64,000 bases of DNA. Source: Rhynchopus sp. YZ270_cl-10. Taxonomy: Eukaryota; Euglenozoa; Diplonemea; Diplonemida; Diplonemidae. The stretch is taken from assembly GCA_964035575.1 (NCBI GenBank), contig OZ037856.1, forward strand, positions 372,001 through 436,000, given 5' to 3'. Below are positions 41,849-52,778 of the stretch, in pieces. The notes beneath the pieces are model-generated. The model was not told the origin of the DNA. It saw nothing but the letters and a program-made list of their open reading frames with translations, and did no database searches. A program made the position numbers and the translations under genes. Positions within the stretch are counted from its first letter, which is position 1; every line of letters starts with the position of its first letter.

Positions 41849-41941
41849 GGTTCTCCGCGGGAAACATAAAAAACATCCAAAACACCAGATTCACTAAAAA
41901 AAAAGCTAAAAAAAAAATAATTTCACAATCACCTCCCCCCT

Positions 41942-44900
41942 CTACCAATCAACGGTGTCGAGGAGAACCGAAAGAGCTTTGCTGGCCGCAGAGTCTTGGT
42001 CGCCTTTCATTGTACGGTGGGACTTGAAGATGAGCCCAAAGTTTTTGCAGACCTGCTGGATGTGTCCTTTGTGGAAGAGACGATACAGTGATTTAATGGT
42101 CTTTCCTGGACGCGCTGTTACATCACCACCAGCCGCCTGGAAGCACCTCGCCGCCAGGTTGATGACTGCGTGGGTAGGCTTCCCGGAGACGATAATGGCC
42201 AACACTAGGAACTTCAGGATGAGGCATTTTTCGTTCTGGTCGAAGGAGATTTGGTGGCTCAGATCCATCACAGAGGAGTCCTCTGAGGAGAGAATGTCGT
42301 AGTCTTCGTCGGAGACGGTGGAGTCCGTCTCGTATAGTTGGTCTGCACGAAGCATGTCAGCGTGGGCGTCAAGACGGAGGGCTTGGACCAGCTTGTCCAC
42401 CGAATCCATGTTGTAAGAAATGAGGGTGTCCAAACGCATGGCTTTAATGAGGCGGAGCTCGTCCCAGACCGCTTCTTCCTCGTCGTCGCCGTTCTCGCTG
42501 TCAATGGAAGGCTCCTTTTCAAGTACCGGTTGAGTCTCAGGTTCGTCCTCAGTTTCCATCTTGGTGGCCTTCACTTTGTTCCACCCAAGCTTGTTCCGCG
42601 CCATTTTGTAAAGCAATTCAAGGCAAGGATGCCACTCACCTCTCACCACCACGACACACCCGATAGCACGCAGAATGTTCACCCGCAGCTTTTCGAAATG
42701 CTCCACGGTGACCCAGATCGACCCGATGTTCCATGGGGGTGGGTCGCCTTCTCCGCTGTGCTCAAGAAGGTTGGTGATGAGACGGGGTCCGAGAACCACA
42801 TCACGTTGTTTGTTGAGAATGAGCTTTGCAACGAGACCATTTGTCAACATCACCCATGGAATGGCGAGGTACACCTGAAGGAGTTTGACACAGATTCGGG
42901 TCAGCAGACGTTTAAAGACGAGACGGAAGAAGAACGCACCGTAGTTCGACCTAGCACGGTACGCGAGGTTCGCGAGACCTCTACCGATGTCTCCCGTGTC
43001 GCGTAGCGGGTTGATGCACCACAGCCTCCGTACAGCGTGTCCCAGCTCCCAGGCGCTGCGGCCAATGGCGTTGCAAAGGAATCTGCGCTCCTCGTCGAAG
43101 GGGTAAAGAATCAGCCCAAAGGTGTCGCCGACCTTGACGCCAGTGCGGCAGGCGTCCACGTAGACGAAGAGGACTTCAAAGACAGTGATAACAATCGTAA
43201 TGAGAACAAAGAAGACCCAGTACACAGCAGCGGTCTCGCGGCCGAAGGGGGTCGTGTAGAAGGTGTCGCTCGAAATGCCGCCGTCGGTGAAGCTTTCCTC
43301 TGCAAGAAGCTCTGCGCCTGCAGTGAGTCCACCTGAAGAAAATATTGGTGAAAATAATAAGAGCACTTTGCATTTTCCCCCCACACATACATGAAACCAT
43401 CCCCGCAATAACAGCACGGATAACCATCCACCGCTCCAATGACATCTGTATTTTTTTTTTTTGAATTTTGAAAACTTGGTTGTATTAGTGTAGCCACCCC
43501 CACTATAGAATTTTTTTTTTTAAAACCCATACCGCTGCCGCCTTTTCATCACGCGAAAGGTGTCGATCGACAGAGTTTCCTTTGCGCTCTTGCAGAGCGA
43601 TAGGGAGGAACCAATACGCCTTGCCGAGGGAGATGATGTCGACCTGGAAGGCGAGCTGCTCGCCGAAGCGCTGGGAACGCACGATGACACCCTGGAGGCC
43701 GAGGACCTCTTCATGGGAGGCAGGGGCTTCGCAGCCTTCGGAGAGTTCGTTCATGTTGTCGATGGCGCTGTTGTAGCGTTCCCTGTTGTCCGTCACCTCC
43801 ACCTTGTCGCCTACCTCTAGCTGTTTGACAAGCACCGTGTCGTCCGGGGCACATCCCGGGTCCGCCTCCTGACCACGCGCCTTCAGGTTAGCAAGAATCT
43901 TCACAATGCGGGCCGCGCTCTTCTCCATGAACGGCACCTTTCGCATGACAGCCACGCTCACTTCGTCTTCGATGTTGCGCTGCTCGAAGATGCTGGAGAG
44001 GCGCTTCTCGGCGCTGAGTGCGGCAAAGATTTTGTCTGCCTCAGAATCAAATGTGACCAACTCACCATCGCCTCCATGTGCACGCTGTTGGAGGTGTTGT
44101 GTTGAAGGTGAGAGATAAGAGGGGTGGGGGAGGAGGAGGTGCACCACGTGGTCCAGGACCAATTTCACTTGTCATGGTGACAAGTGCAATTTGTGACAAG
44201 TGGTCACTTGTCATGACAAGTGATTTACATATCATTTCACTTCTCATTTTTATGACAAGCGAATCTGGACCACGTCGTGTGTGGGAATAGGTTAGTGAGG
44301 CCATACCACCTGTCCAACCAAGAATGGGATAAACCCAACAGCAAACTCAGTGAACTCAATCTCTTCGTTTCCGTCCTCGTCGATGTTGTTGAAGAAGCGG
44401 ACAAACTCATCCTCGGTGACTTTGACTTTCTGTGTTAATGGTAATGTTTTGAAAAATGGTCCTCCCCAATACTCCCCAATAGAGGGAAAGGGCTTTGAAG
44501 ATATTAAAGAATACTGTTTTTCTGAGATGAACCAAAGCCTCTCTGGGATCCACCGTTGATCACAATAGTTATCGCGCATCAGCTATTATAAAACCCCCCT
44601 CCCATACCAGGAGCTGCAGAACGTCGCGAATCTCTTTCTTGTCGAGTGTGCCGCCATCGTCTGCGTCCATTGCATCGAACTGCTGCTTGAGAAGCCCGAG
44701 TTGGTCCTGTTAAAAACGAATGTTTCAAAAAAATTCAGAAAAATCTAGAAAAATACCCCCCCAAAGAAAGCCAACATACCAGCTGCAACATCCCCATCCC
44801 ACTCATAATAGTGGGGTGATACTCTGGGGCGATGTCCCTCTTGAACAGCTCCTGCATGGCTTCGTCGCGCTGCATATTCCTTACGCTGTGCTGGTACCAG

Positions 44901-47656
44901 AAGTTGAACCCAATGCCCAACCCACAGAGAGCTGCTACTACAATTATAAGGACAAATGCGTAGTTTGGGAGACCGTGGTCGCCTTGGTCTATCACTGAGG
45001 ATGGGGGTGGGGTTTCTACGTACACAGGAAGCGTCTTCACGGAGCTGTCCGGACGCACACCGATGTTTCCTTGCGCAATGTTTAGGTTGACCTTCTCGAT
45101 GACCGCCGTCTCGAACTCATCATCCACCGCATAGAGGGCTGGGTCCAACCCTACAAAGGTAAAGATAAGGTACGACTGCACCCCTGTCGCATCCACATCT
45201 CTTGCGGTAGGATGCGTGAACTGAATCGCATCCCCAACCCCTCTGCACGACCGAGGGTCCGCTGCGAGCAACGCCTTCTGCATGCCCGGAAATTTTAGGT
45301 TCATGTAGCAGACCTCCACGACAGCAACGTTGTCGGAGGTGAAGGAGCTGCAGATGCGCACATCGAAGCGGAGGAGGTTGCAGATGTCTATCATTGTGGT
45401 CGACACATTCGCACGGAACACACCGATCGCAATGTCCTCCACGGCAGTATTGTTGAACAGCAGGTAGTAAAACCCCGATTTGTAGACAACACCGTTCAAC
45501 GCATCAATGGTCTTCGCGCTAATAAACATATCAGGAACGGCGGCCGTCGTTGGCGACGGTGTAGGCGCCTGGCTTGCCGCTGCTGTCGGAGGCGACCCCG
45601 TTGGGGACACCGGAATAGGGGTTGCAAACTGCTCATTCCTCTCTGTCAACGCAGGCTGCCCAGGAATGCTAGGTAGCGCAGGGCTCGACGCAGTCCACTC
45701 CTTCAGACTCATCTTTGTGAACACCGGGTTCAGCGCTGACGAGCCAAAGCTCTCCCCACCAGCCCAGAGCGTGACGATGGCGGTACCATCCGCAGAGGGG
45801 AAGGTCGTAGCAGTGACCGGAGAGAAGAAGGTAATCCCAAAGGAGCGTGAGGTGGTGGTGAGACGCGCTGTGCAGGTTCCTCCAAAGATTCTGGTCCCCT
45901 CATCGCTGAGGATGAAGAACTGAATGGCACGGCCGTTGATGTTCTGCGGATCGGTCCCCGTTCGTGTGTTATCCACGACACGGCCACTGAAGGTGAATTG
46001 GTAGTGGTTGTCCTTTCGGAGAACCATGCCGGTTTGTTGGTGGAGGGAGAGGTTCGCGGGGTGTGCAGTGTGCTCAAAGACGTCCCACTCGAATTCGGTA
46101 CTCCACTTCGTCTGTGCAGCGGTGGTCGGTTGTGCCGCATGTACCCATTTCGAAGACTGATCAAAAGAAGTGTCCGTCATCATCTCACTCCCCGCCACCC
46201 AGCTGTTCTGCAACACACTCTTCTCCGCCTCTTTATCACCCTTAATCTGATAAAACCGCACCGTCTCAAACTCAATGACATGCTCCACCAAATATACCGT
46301 ATCCACCGCACCCATCAGCACCTCAAGCTCGATGGTACCAACAGACGACCGATCGCTTCCGATACTGAAACACCGAGAGTACTGTTCAAATGCACCCGTA
46401 GAGAGAAGTGTCAAATCCCAGATCCCAAAATATTTGTTTTTCGCTTCATCTGATGTGTCGTCGGTTGGGTACATAGCGACCTCGATGTTTCTCGAGAAGG
46501 TGGAGTTGATGCGAAGGAAGATGCAGTACTCGAGGGTGTTTGGTGTTGCGGAGTCGGTGTTGGCGAGAAATTTGGTTTCAAAAAAAAAGTTTGAAAACTG
46601 CTGCGAGAGGCGCATGCTCTTCTTCTCTGCACCAGAGTTCGTCAAATAGAAACGCAACGAGCCTAAACTCTCCACATCAAATGGGTCATAATACCAATAC
46701 CCAACAGACCTCGCGAACGTCGACGGCACCCAAGGCTCTGGGTTCACAAAGGAGGTATCCCCAGTGTTCTTCTGAAAAAATCCATTCATTTCATGAACCT
46801 TCTCCAACAACACACCATCCTTATCATAATAAGGGTTAAACATTCCTTGCCAAATCTGAAGCCCCGCTGCAGTAATTTCGACATTATTCTGAAGATACAA
46901 CTCCTGTGGGTGTTGCAGTATAAATGAGGTCATAAGAGACCAAAAGGACTTTCCAGACCAATCTGCGTAGGCTACGGTACCGGTAGTACCGGATTTCATA
47001 TCAAAGGAAACGGTGTCCGCATCGTTGAAGGCGTCTGTGTATGGTGTGATGTCGACGGTTTCTATGAGGACTGCAGAGGGCTCGCAGGTTGTTGTGGTGA
47101 GGCCGTCTTCTGTTGCGTTGTTGGAGCGGTGTTGTGTGATGTAGAGTTCGTGGTTTTTGCGGTACGGATCGCTTGAGGATGCGACAGTCGCAGTGTGTGT
47201 CGCAAACACATAATCTCCCAGAAGGAATTGACTCTCCACCACACCCTCCTTAAAGAACCATTGAAGTGTCACATATGTGGCATCTGAGAACACATCAATC
47301 GGAGGGGTCGCGCAGACCTGGAACGCAAGTTCAACATATTTCTGCGACGTCCCTGTCCCCGTAAACGTCGCAACCTGAGCACACACCGCCTCCCCTTCAT
47401 TATGAAAAACAAACGAAATTTCATGATAAATGGTGTCCCCCGTGTTCTGTATTAAGGAGACTCTGGTTACGACCCCGGAGCACTGCGAAATGCCGGACAT
47501 AAGAACTCTGGCTCGTTTGTAGTTTTCGACGGTGTTGTCCGTTTCGATGTACTTTATCCCCGAGGTTGCGAAAGGGCCAGCTATGTCACCAATGTGCTCG
47601 CTTGCGCATAGGGAAGACAGCAGCGCCAGACACAGAGAGACGGTGTGCCGTGCCAT
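41942..47656 (-). CDS. large single-pass-plus membrane protein with EF-hands (1698 residues)
   Basis: Six exons join in frame: 47656-44780, 44706-44608, 44429-44307, 44084-43533, 43445-43391 and 43332-41942. A signal peptide (MARHTVSLCLALLSSLCAS) starts an ectodomain of about 900 residues, with many Asn-X-Ser/Thr sites and a Pro/Ala/Ser/Thr linker near 690-710. A membrane helix (YAFVLIIVVAALCGLGIGFNFW) follows. After it come two EF-hand-like units (DAMDADDGGTLDKKEI and NNIDEDGNEEIEFTEF), a region of about 180 residues with no assigned fold, and further helices (VYWVFFVLITIVITVFEVLFVYV; VYLAIPWVMLTNGLVAKLIL). The cytosolic tail is acidic. It looks like a calcium-sensing surface receptor or transporter, but I recognise no family. 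The fourth-exon intron carries an inverted-repeat element. Confidence 0.7.
43477..43507 (-). repeat. family VI repeat in an intron of the large membrane protein gene
   Basis: CTTGGTTGTATTAGTGTAGC, then CACCCCCACTATAG. It lies in the intron 43446-43532. Confidence 0.5.
44145..44276. mobile_element. inverted-repeat element with ACAAGTG motifs inside an intron
   Basis: ACGTGGTCCAG at the left and CTGGACCACGT at the right are inverted ends. The interior has CACTTGTCATGACAAGTG and other ACAAGTG units, as in the 39031 element. It lies wholly in the intron 44085-44306 of the large membrane protein gene. Confidence 0.65.
44523..44558 (-). repeat. family I-like hairpin repeat in an intron
   Basis: GAGATGAACCAAAGCCTCTC followed by a diverged right side. 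It lies in the intron 44430-44607. Confidence 0.4.
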
Positions 47657-48682
47657 CGTGGCAGGCTAGGGGGAGGGGGTAGGGGGGCTTCCTGGTGGTG
47701 GGGCGTTTGTGGGTGGGGAGGAGGAGGAGGAGGAGGAGGAGGAGGGGAGAAAGAGAGAAGGGATCATAGGTAGCCTTTGTTGATGAGCATAAAAGTTAAA
47801 AAGGAAAAGAAGAAGAAAAAAAAGTATTTGTAATGGAAAATGTACCGCACTGTGCATCCAAGTGTGTTTTTTCTTCGAAAATAAGAAAAAAAAATTGGAA
47901 AATTGGACAACGCTGAGAGCCCTCAAATAGGGCAACTCCCATCCATTCCTCCGCCCCCCATCCCATTTTAACACCTTTTTCTTAAGTTTTTATCACAAAA
48001 AGAGAGAGAGGGCGGTTGGGAGTTTGTTTCTACATTAATTTGCCACCCTCCCTCCCGGGTTTCATTTAGGTTATGTTTTTTCATTATCTCGGGTTTTTTC
48101 CCCGATATGGTTCGGAATCTACAGTTTCTATGTGGGGAAGGGTCAGTTTCGTTCCGTTAAGGAAAAAGGGGGTATAGGGAAAAAGGTTGTGCAGCAACGG
48201 GATATGAAAGGGCGGGTTGTTGGTTTGGTTATTGGCCTTTTTTTTTGCACAAAAAAAGTGAAGCTACATGTCACCCTCTCTGTAGCCTGCATAACAAAAA
48301 CAGAGAAAATTGAAAAATCGCACATGCCTCATCGACACTGTACATCCTTCCAACTGCTCCAATCCCTCTGAACTAAACCACGGTGTAAGACACATATCCA
48401 ACAAAGCTTTTAAGGGGGAAAGTCAAACGCACGCCCGCCAAAAGGCGCCCCTTGTTGGGAGTTGGTTCTCATGTGTGATACATTTGACCCAACTTTTAAA
48501 TCCATACAAACAGAAGGCCAGAGGGGGTGTCGCAAAGAAGTACAAAATAATCATGTACACAAAACCCCCCTTCCTTCTCCCCTTACTGGAGCAACCTGCA
48601 AACGGCTATTCAATTGGATACAATGGCATAAAACCCAAAAATTTCGCATAAAAATGGGGAAAACAAATTTCAAAGGCCCCTC
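47657..48682. other. spacer between the CLASP-like and large membrane protein genes
   Basis: No gene is seen. A (GGA)n run at about 47718-47742, CTCC on the minus strand, precedes a CAG at 47692 upstream of the ATG at 47656. A diverged family II hairpin lies near 48310-48350, and a family III-like one near 48255. Confidence 0.5.
47692..47760 (-). promoter_or_regulatory. polypyrimidine tract and CAG before the large membrane protein ATG
   Basis: On the minus strand a long CT/CTCC tract is followed by CACCACCAG at 47692, 35 nt before the ATG at 47656. Confidence 0.4.
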
Positions 48683-51580
48683 TTAGACCCGCTTTCTTTG
48701 CCGTGATGCCGACACTGTGTCGACAGGGGTGATGGAGAGACGGGTGTTCGCGCCGGCGTTGTTGAAGATGTATTCTGATTTGCTGCGCTTTGCTTTGATG
48801 CTGAGCGAGTCAGGGAGGACGAAGGAGGGGGTGGGCGGCTTGTGTCTGTGGAGGGTCGCTCGCACGGGGACGGGGAGTTTTGTGTAGAGGGCTTCGCTGA
48901 GGGCGGGGAAGAGGAGGTAGCTAAGCCAGAAGCACTTTGCAGTCGCAGCGCTCATTGCAGCGTGTTCGTCTCTGAGCTGCGCGCCGACGAAGGCAAGCAG
49001 TACACCACCATGCGGGGAAATGCGTTGGTGCTCATACTCAGAGTCCGCACACCGTAGCAGTGAATGGTCGTCCACGACCCGTCCCCTGAAGTACATCTTA
49101 ATCGACCCAGCCTTTGCACCCAACGTCTTCGCAAACGCCTTCCGCACCCTCGAATGGGGCTGGCCATAAGGCAGCACACTGCTCACCTTCATCTCCTGCC
49201 CTCCCTTCAAAAACGTCATCAAGGTGACAGAAACGTTCACCAACTTTACTGCGAAGCCTAATAATTCTGCAAGCATCTCGGTAATAGAATCCCGCACCTT
49301 CCCTGTACTCGCTTTGAGGAAGACTCCGATGTGTTCGATAGGAGCGCATATCCGGATGATGGTGAGAAGGCAAGCCCGCGCAGCGGTGTGGAAAACGGCG
49401 AGAGAGTTGCCGAGAAGTTGAAGCAGGTTGGGAAGCACGACGTGGACGAACGGGGAGAAGCGTTTGCTTCCAAGGGAGTTGCAGAGGTGCGTGAGGACGG
49501 TGGTAGTGTGCTTGACAACCGCAGCACGGTGGTCCGGGAGTTGCACTGCAAGACCACGAATAATGGCCTCAGCGAAGTCGTTGTTGTTCGGCACCCACCC
49601 CGTCTTCAGCAAATTATGCACATTCACGAGGGACTGCAGCCTCTGCGACCACGGGGCCACTAAAGTCTGCAACATCTCCACATCCACTTCAATGCTTCCA
49701 GTGTACACCTCATCCTGTATTGTCCCTTTGCTGCTGTTTAGTGCAGAGATTAGCGCTGTTTTGTCTTGATTGGTTTCCCCTGGTTGGGAACGACTCCGTG
49801 AACGTGATTGACTTTTTGGTGTTTTTGACCGTGAATTGTATGTGGTCACTGCAGGCGTGTAGGAGGCGGACCTCACATAATTCTCCTTTTGGTGCACACT
49901 CCGTCGGGTCTGGGTGGGCTGCTGGGTGTACTTCATGCCCTTCCTGCCTGATGGTACGTAGCCACCACCGCCACCGCTTTGTCCCCCATTTTGTCCAGGG
50001 TTGCCTCGCATTGCGGAGTACATATGCGCACTGCGCACCCTCCGTCGTGCACGCTCCTGCGCCTCTTCTAAGGGGGGCATGGCGTTGAGGCTGTAGGAGG
50101 AGAGACGGCGTTGGTTTGAAGGCTTGTCGTCTGCCATGACAGAGTACGACCCGTTCTCCGCAACCTTCATGTAGGGGCCGCCGAAGGAGTGGAGGTACAT
50201 CTGCAGCGAAGCCTCGCGGTCTCTGCTGACAGACGCACGGCGGACACTCGCAGAGCTTTGTCCGCCAAGGCTTTGTCCACCAAGGCTTTGGCTGCGCCCG
50301 CGGTTGTATTTGTACTCCTTATAGTTGTTGTAGTTGTTGAAGTAGTTGTTGGTCACGTCTAAGTCAGGGCCAAGGTGGCCTGCATAAGCACCGCGCCCAG
50401 CTTCTGACATAGAGCTTGCTTGGGTGTCAACACTTTTGCTTCTGAGGCGCTGATGATGAGATGGGCTGGACGAGGCTTGCGAGAGAGACGCACGTCGTGA
50501 ATTTCCATTTCCGCGGGCCAGAGAAACGCTGAGGACGACTTCAGCACGTTCAGGGGAGTTTGGCGGTGGTGGGACTGGAGCGGGGAGGGCACGGAGAACG
50601 CTGGGGGATACATCACGCAGGTCTTCGTCATCGTCGGCGTGAACGCTGTGCCTACGCGATGCGCTTCGTGAGGAAAGACCGTGGCGTTGTGGCGACTTTG
50701 GAGGGGGCGATGCTGTCATTGTATCAAAGTGGTCCACCAGGACTCTACGGGGGGAGACGGACGGGCTGAGACCCCCTGGGGTGGGGTGCAGCATTGCTTG
50801 GGTACGCAGCAGATCTTCGTCCACCGTTGTCTCATCGTCATGCCCTGGAATCAAGGTATCCCTATCAATACGAAAACGCGCCTTCGGACTCCTCCCACGA
50901 CTACTATGTCTTGACGTTGTGTCGATGCTCAGATCCGGTGTCTGCACTTCGCTGTCCCTCCGTTGCCCCCGCTCGGTGTGTTTCAAGGCAGAATTCCTCT
51001 TCGGGGAGGATACTACCCCTGCACGATCTGGGTCAGGACAGCCTAGACCGGTCATAAGGTATTGGTGTGTCGTCAACCACGCATCGAACTTCTCCTGCTG
51101 CGGCGTAGGGGCTGGCGCTGCCCTTTCAAGCCTCTTCTGAATACGACTCTCAGCCTCATCCATCCACGTCAACGCGGTGTTTGGCGTCAAATCCTTCTGC
51201 AGCTCCGAAACCGCCTCCATAAACGAAGCACCCTCTGTCTGAGATGGGCTCTGGCTTTGACTTTGCCGACTGCTGTTCGAACGCCCCGTAACCTCAGTAG
51301 AAACCTGCAGAGGAGACTGTGAATTCAACCCACGTCGCATATAGCTCTTCCCCACCATCGGCGTAGGAGACCCTGCACCGGACACTTTGACATCCTTTGT
51401 GAACAGCTGTTTTGAGTAGAGTGTGGTGGTAGTGGTGTGCGTGCCTGCATCGGTCGTGCCTCGCGCGCCCCAGGTGTCATAGTGGCCTAGGGAATGACTC
51501 GACTCATCTGCGTCGTCCTCTGTCATAGCGTCAGCGCTTGCTAAGGAGCCATCCTCACTCATGACACCCCATGTCTGCAT
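48683..51580 (-). CDS. CLASP-like protein with a TOG/HEAT domain
   Basis: A single exon of 965 residues starts at the ATG at 51580. The first 600 residues are disordered and rich in Ser, Arg, Pro and Gln, with basic Ser-rich patches (SRSRSRS, RRASVSRD) that suit microtubule binding and phosphorylation. Residues about 640-900 are helical and match a TOG domain of the CLASP type: APWSQRLQSLVNVHNLL, then NDFAEAIIRGLAVQLPDHRAAVVKHTTTVLTHLCNSLG, FSPFVHVVLPNLLQLLGNS and ICAPIEHIGVFLKAS. CLASP proteins bind tubulin and stabilise growing microtubule ends. This protein has one clear TOG where animal CLASPs have three or four. A KGGQEMKVSSVLPYG stretch and a basic C-terminus (SRQRKRV) follow. Confidence in CLASP itself is moderate; TOG-like is firm. 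Confidence 0.75.
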   Translation of the reverse strand: MQTWGVMSEDGSLASADAMTEDDADESSHSLGHYDTWGARGTTDAGTHTTTTTLYSKQLFTKDVKVSGAGSPTPMVGKSYMRRGLNSQSPLQVSTEVTGRSNSSRQSQSQSPSQTEGASFMEAVSELQKDLTPNTALTWMDEAESRIQKRLERAAPAPTPQQEKFDAWLTTHQYLMTGLGCPDPDRAGVVSSPKRNSALKHTERGQRRDSEVQTPDLSIDTTSRHSSRGRSPKARFRIDRDTLIPGHDDETTVDEDLLRTQAMLHPTPGGLSPSVSPRRVLVDHFDTMTASPPPKSPQRHGLSSRSASRRHSVHADDDEDLRDVSPSVLRALPAPVPPPPNSPERAEVVLSVSLARGNGNSRRASLSQASSSPSHHQRLRSKSVDTQASSMSEAGRGAYAGHLGPDLDVTNNYFNNYNNYKEYKYNRGRSQSLGGQSLGGQSSASVRRASVSRDREASLQMYLHSFGGPYMKVAENGSYSVMADDKPSNQRRLSSYSLNAMPPLEEAQERARRRVRSAHMYSAMRGNPGQNGGQSGGGGGYVPSGRKGMKYTQQPTQTRRSVHQKENYVRSASYTPAVTTYNSRSKTPKSQSRSRSRSQPGETNQDKTALISALNSSKGTIQDEVYTGSIEVDVEMLQTLVAPWSQRLQSLVNVHNLLKTGWVPNNNDFAEAIIRGLAVQLPDHRAAVVKHTTTVLTHLCNSLGSKRFSPFVHVVLPNLLQLLGNSLAVFHTAARACLLTIIRICAPIEHIGVFLKASTGKVRDSITEMLAELLGFAVKLVNVSVTLMTFLKGGQEMKVSSVLPYGQPHSRVRKAFAKTLGAKAGSIKMYFRGRVVDDHSLLRCADSEYEHQRISPHGGVLLAFVGAQLRDEHAAMSAATAKCFWLSYLLFPALSEALYTKLPVPVRATLHRHKPPTPSFVLPDSLSIKAKRSKSEYIFNNAGANTRLSITPVDTVSASRQRKRV

Positions 51581-51910
51581 TTGTGTTGTGTATCCCCTGT
51601 TGTTTTGGGAGGTTGTTTGCGAGGGTTATAGGATTTTTGTAAAAAAGCGAGGGTGTGATGGGGGTATTCAACATTGTTGTTTATGCAACGGGGAAACCAG
51701 AACAGAGCGTGAGGGAGGGAGGGAAGGAAGGGAGGAAAGAACGAAGCCTGACCATAACGTATCCTTGCTCAAAAAGGGGGTTTTTTTCGTCCACCTACCG
51801 AAGGTAGGAGTGACGCTGACTACCGTAGTAGTTTTGGCAGCCGCTTTTTTTGTTGGATTAGTGTAGCTGCCATGTGGACAGTCTTCATTGCCCTGTTTTT
51901 TTTTGCAGTT

Positions 51911-51962
51911 TTGACAATTACCTGTCCGAGGACGGGTTCTGTACACAAAGTAGCCCGAAGGG
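51911..51962 (-). repeat. family VII structured repeat
   Basis: TTGACAATTA, then a 7-bp stem CCTGTCC/GGACGGG, then TTCTGTACACAAAGTAGCCC. On the minus strand AGCCCTTCGGGCT forms a UUCG-type hairpin. Confidence 0.65.
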
Positions 51963-52123
51963 CTAATGAATTTCAAGGCAGAGGTATAAATGCAGATCAT
52001 CCTCAACCCATTTTATTTTGGAGGGGAAGTGTAGAGTGAGAGTGTTTTAGATTGGGGGGTGTAACTGAAATGATGTGAATCGGTTTGGAAATTGACGAGG
52101 GAAGAGGGGGTTCGAAAGAAGAG

Positions 52124-52372
52124 CACGGCGGACTAGTCACGAAGGATCAAAAAGCAACGTCGCTATGAACGCTTGGCTGCCACAAGCCAGTTATCCCTGT
52201 GGTAATGGCTGTTTATTTTTCTGTTCCCACCGGATTCATCCGGGGGGTGGAACTACTAGTCGTAACGACTAAACTGTTAACTAGTAGTGTTCCTGGTGTA
52301 AACACTAGTTGTAAAACACTAGTCATTTAGACCAGTAGCACCACTAGTAGTCCTCCTGAGTAGTCTGCCGTG
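52124..52372. mobile_element. 249-bp inverted-repeat element carrying a 28S rRNA fragment
   Basis: The ends are imperfect inverted repeats: CACGGCGGACTAGTC at 52124-52138, and GAGTAGTCTGCCGTG at 52358-52372 (two mismatches). Inside, next to the left end, is a 66-nt piece of 28S rRNA. The rest has a TTCCCACC...GGTGGAA hairpin and several ACTAGT motifs. No target-site duplication is evident. Such rRNA-derived short elements are known as SINE28-type sequences in some animals; origin here is open. Confidence 0.65.
52140..52205 (-). rRNA. fragment of nuclear 28S rRNA (peptidyl-transferase region)
   Basis: On the minus strand it reads TTACCACAGGGATAACTGGC, then TTGTGGCAGCCAAGCGTTCA, then TAGCGACGTTGCTTTTTGAT, then CCTTCG. 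This is the near-universal eukaryotic LSU sequence around the peptidyl-transferase centre. Sequence on both sides is unrelated to rRNA, so it is an isolated 66-nt piece and not a functional gene. Confidence 0.9.
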
Positions 52373-52741
52373 AGGGTAAATGAACGAACGCCCTAAAAAA
52401 AAAAAACAAATATAAAAAGGTTGTAAGCACCACAAAACCCCCCTCGCTCAGGTGACTCAAAAGCTGTCTTTAATGTGCAGAGGAGGGGGGTAAACAGCCA
52501 CTACTCTTTTTTTGTATTTAAATGACATTTTTCTTTAGAGCCACCCCAAAAATGTTGTCTCTTCGTGCTCCACGACCCCAAGAAATAAAAGGTGGTAACC
52601 TTCCATTGGGGAAGCAGAAGCAGAAGGCGAAGTACTGTCCAAAAAAAAAAAAAAAAAAAGAGAGAGAGAACAAAAAGGGTGAATACGCCTCAGTGGACGC
52701 AGAAACACAAAAAGAGAAAAAAAAAAAGAAAAAAAGTTTGT

Positions 52742-52778
52742 AAGATGAGCCCTGAGCCTCACAGTGATTCATCACCTT
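52742..52778 (-). repeat. family I hairpin repeat
   Basis: AAGATGAGCCCTGAGCCTCAC, then AGTGATTCATCACCTT. Confidence 0.5.

Larger units (their letters stand above)
38209..41941. other. 3.7-kb spacer rich in small elements
   Basis: No gene is seen. It holds a family VI repeat in reverse orientation (38500-38542), a 160-bp inverted-repeat element (39031-39190), a 908-bp TIR element (40491-41398), family I hairpins (39298, 39984, 40164, 40297 and 40344), family III (39439 and 41814) and IV (40246). Confidence 0.6.

Noticed and set aside
52140-52205. Functional 28S rRNA gene or start of an rDNA unit
   Set aside because: Only 66 nt match and the match ends abruptly on both sides.
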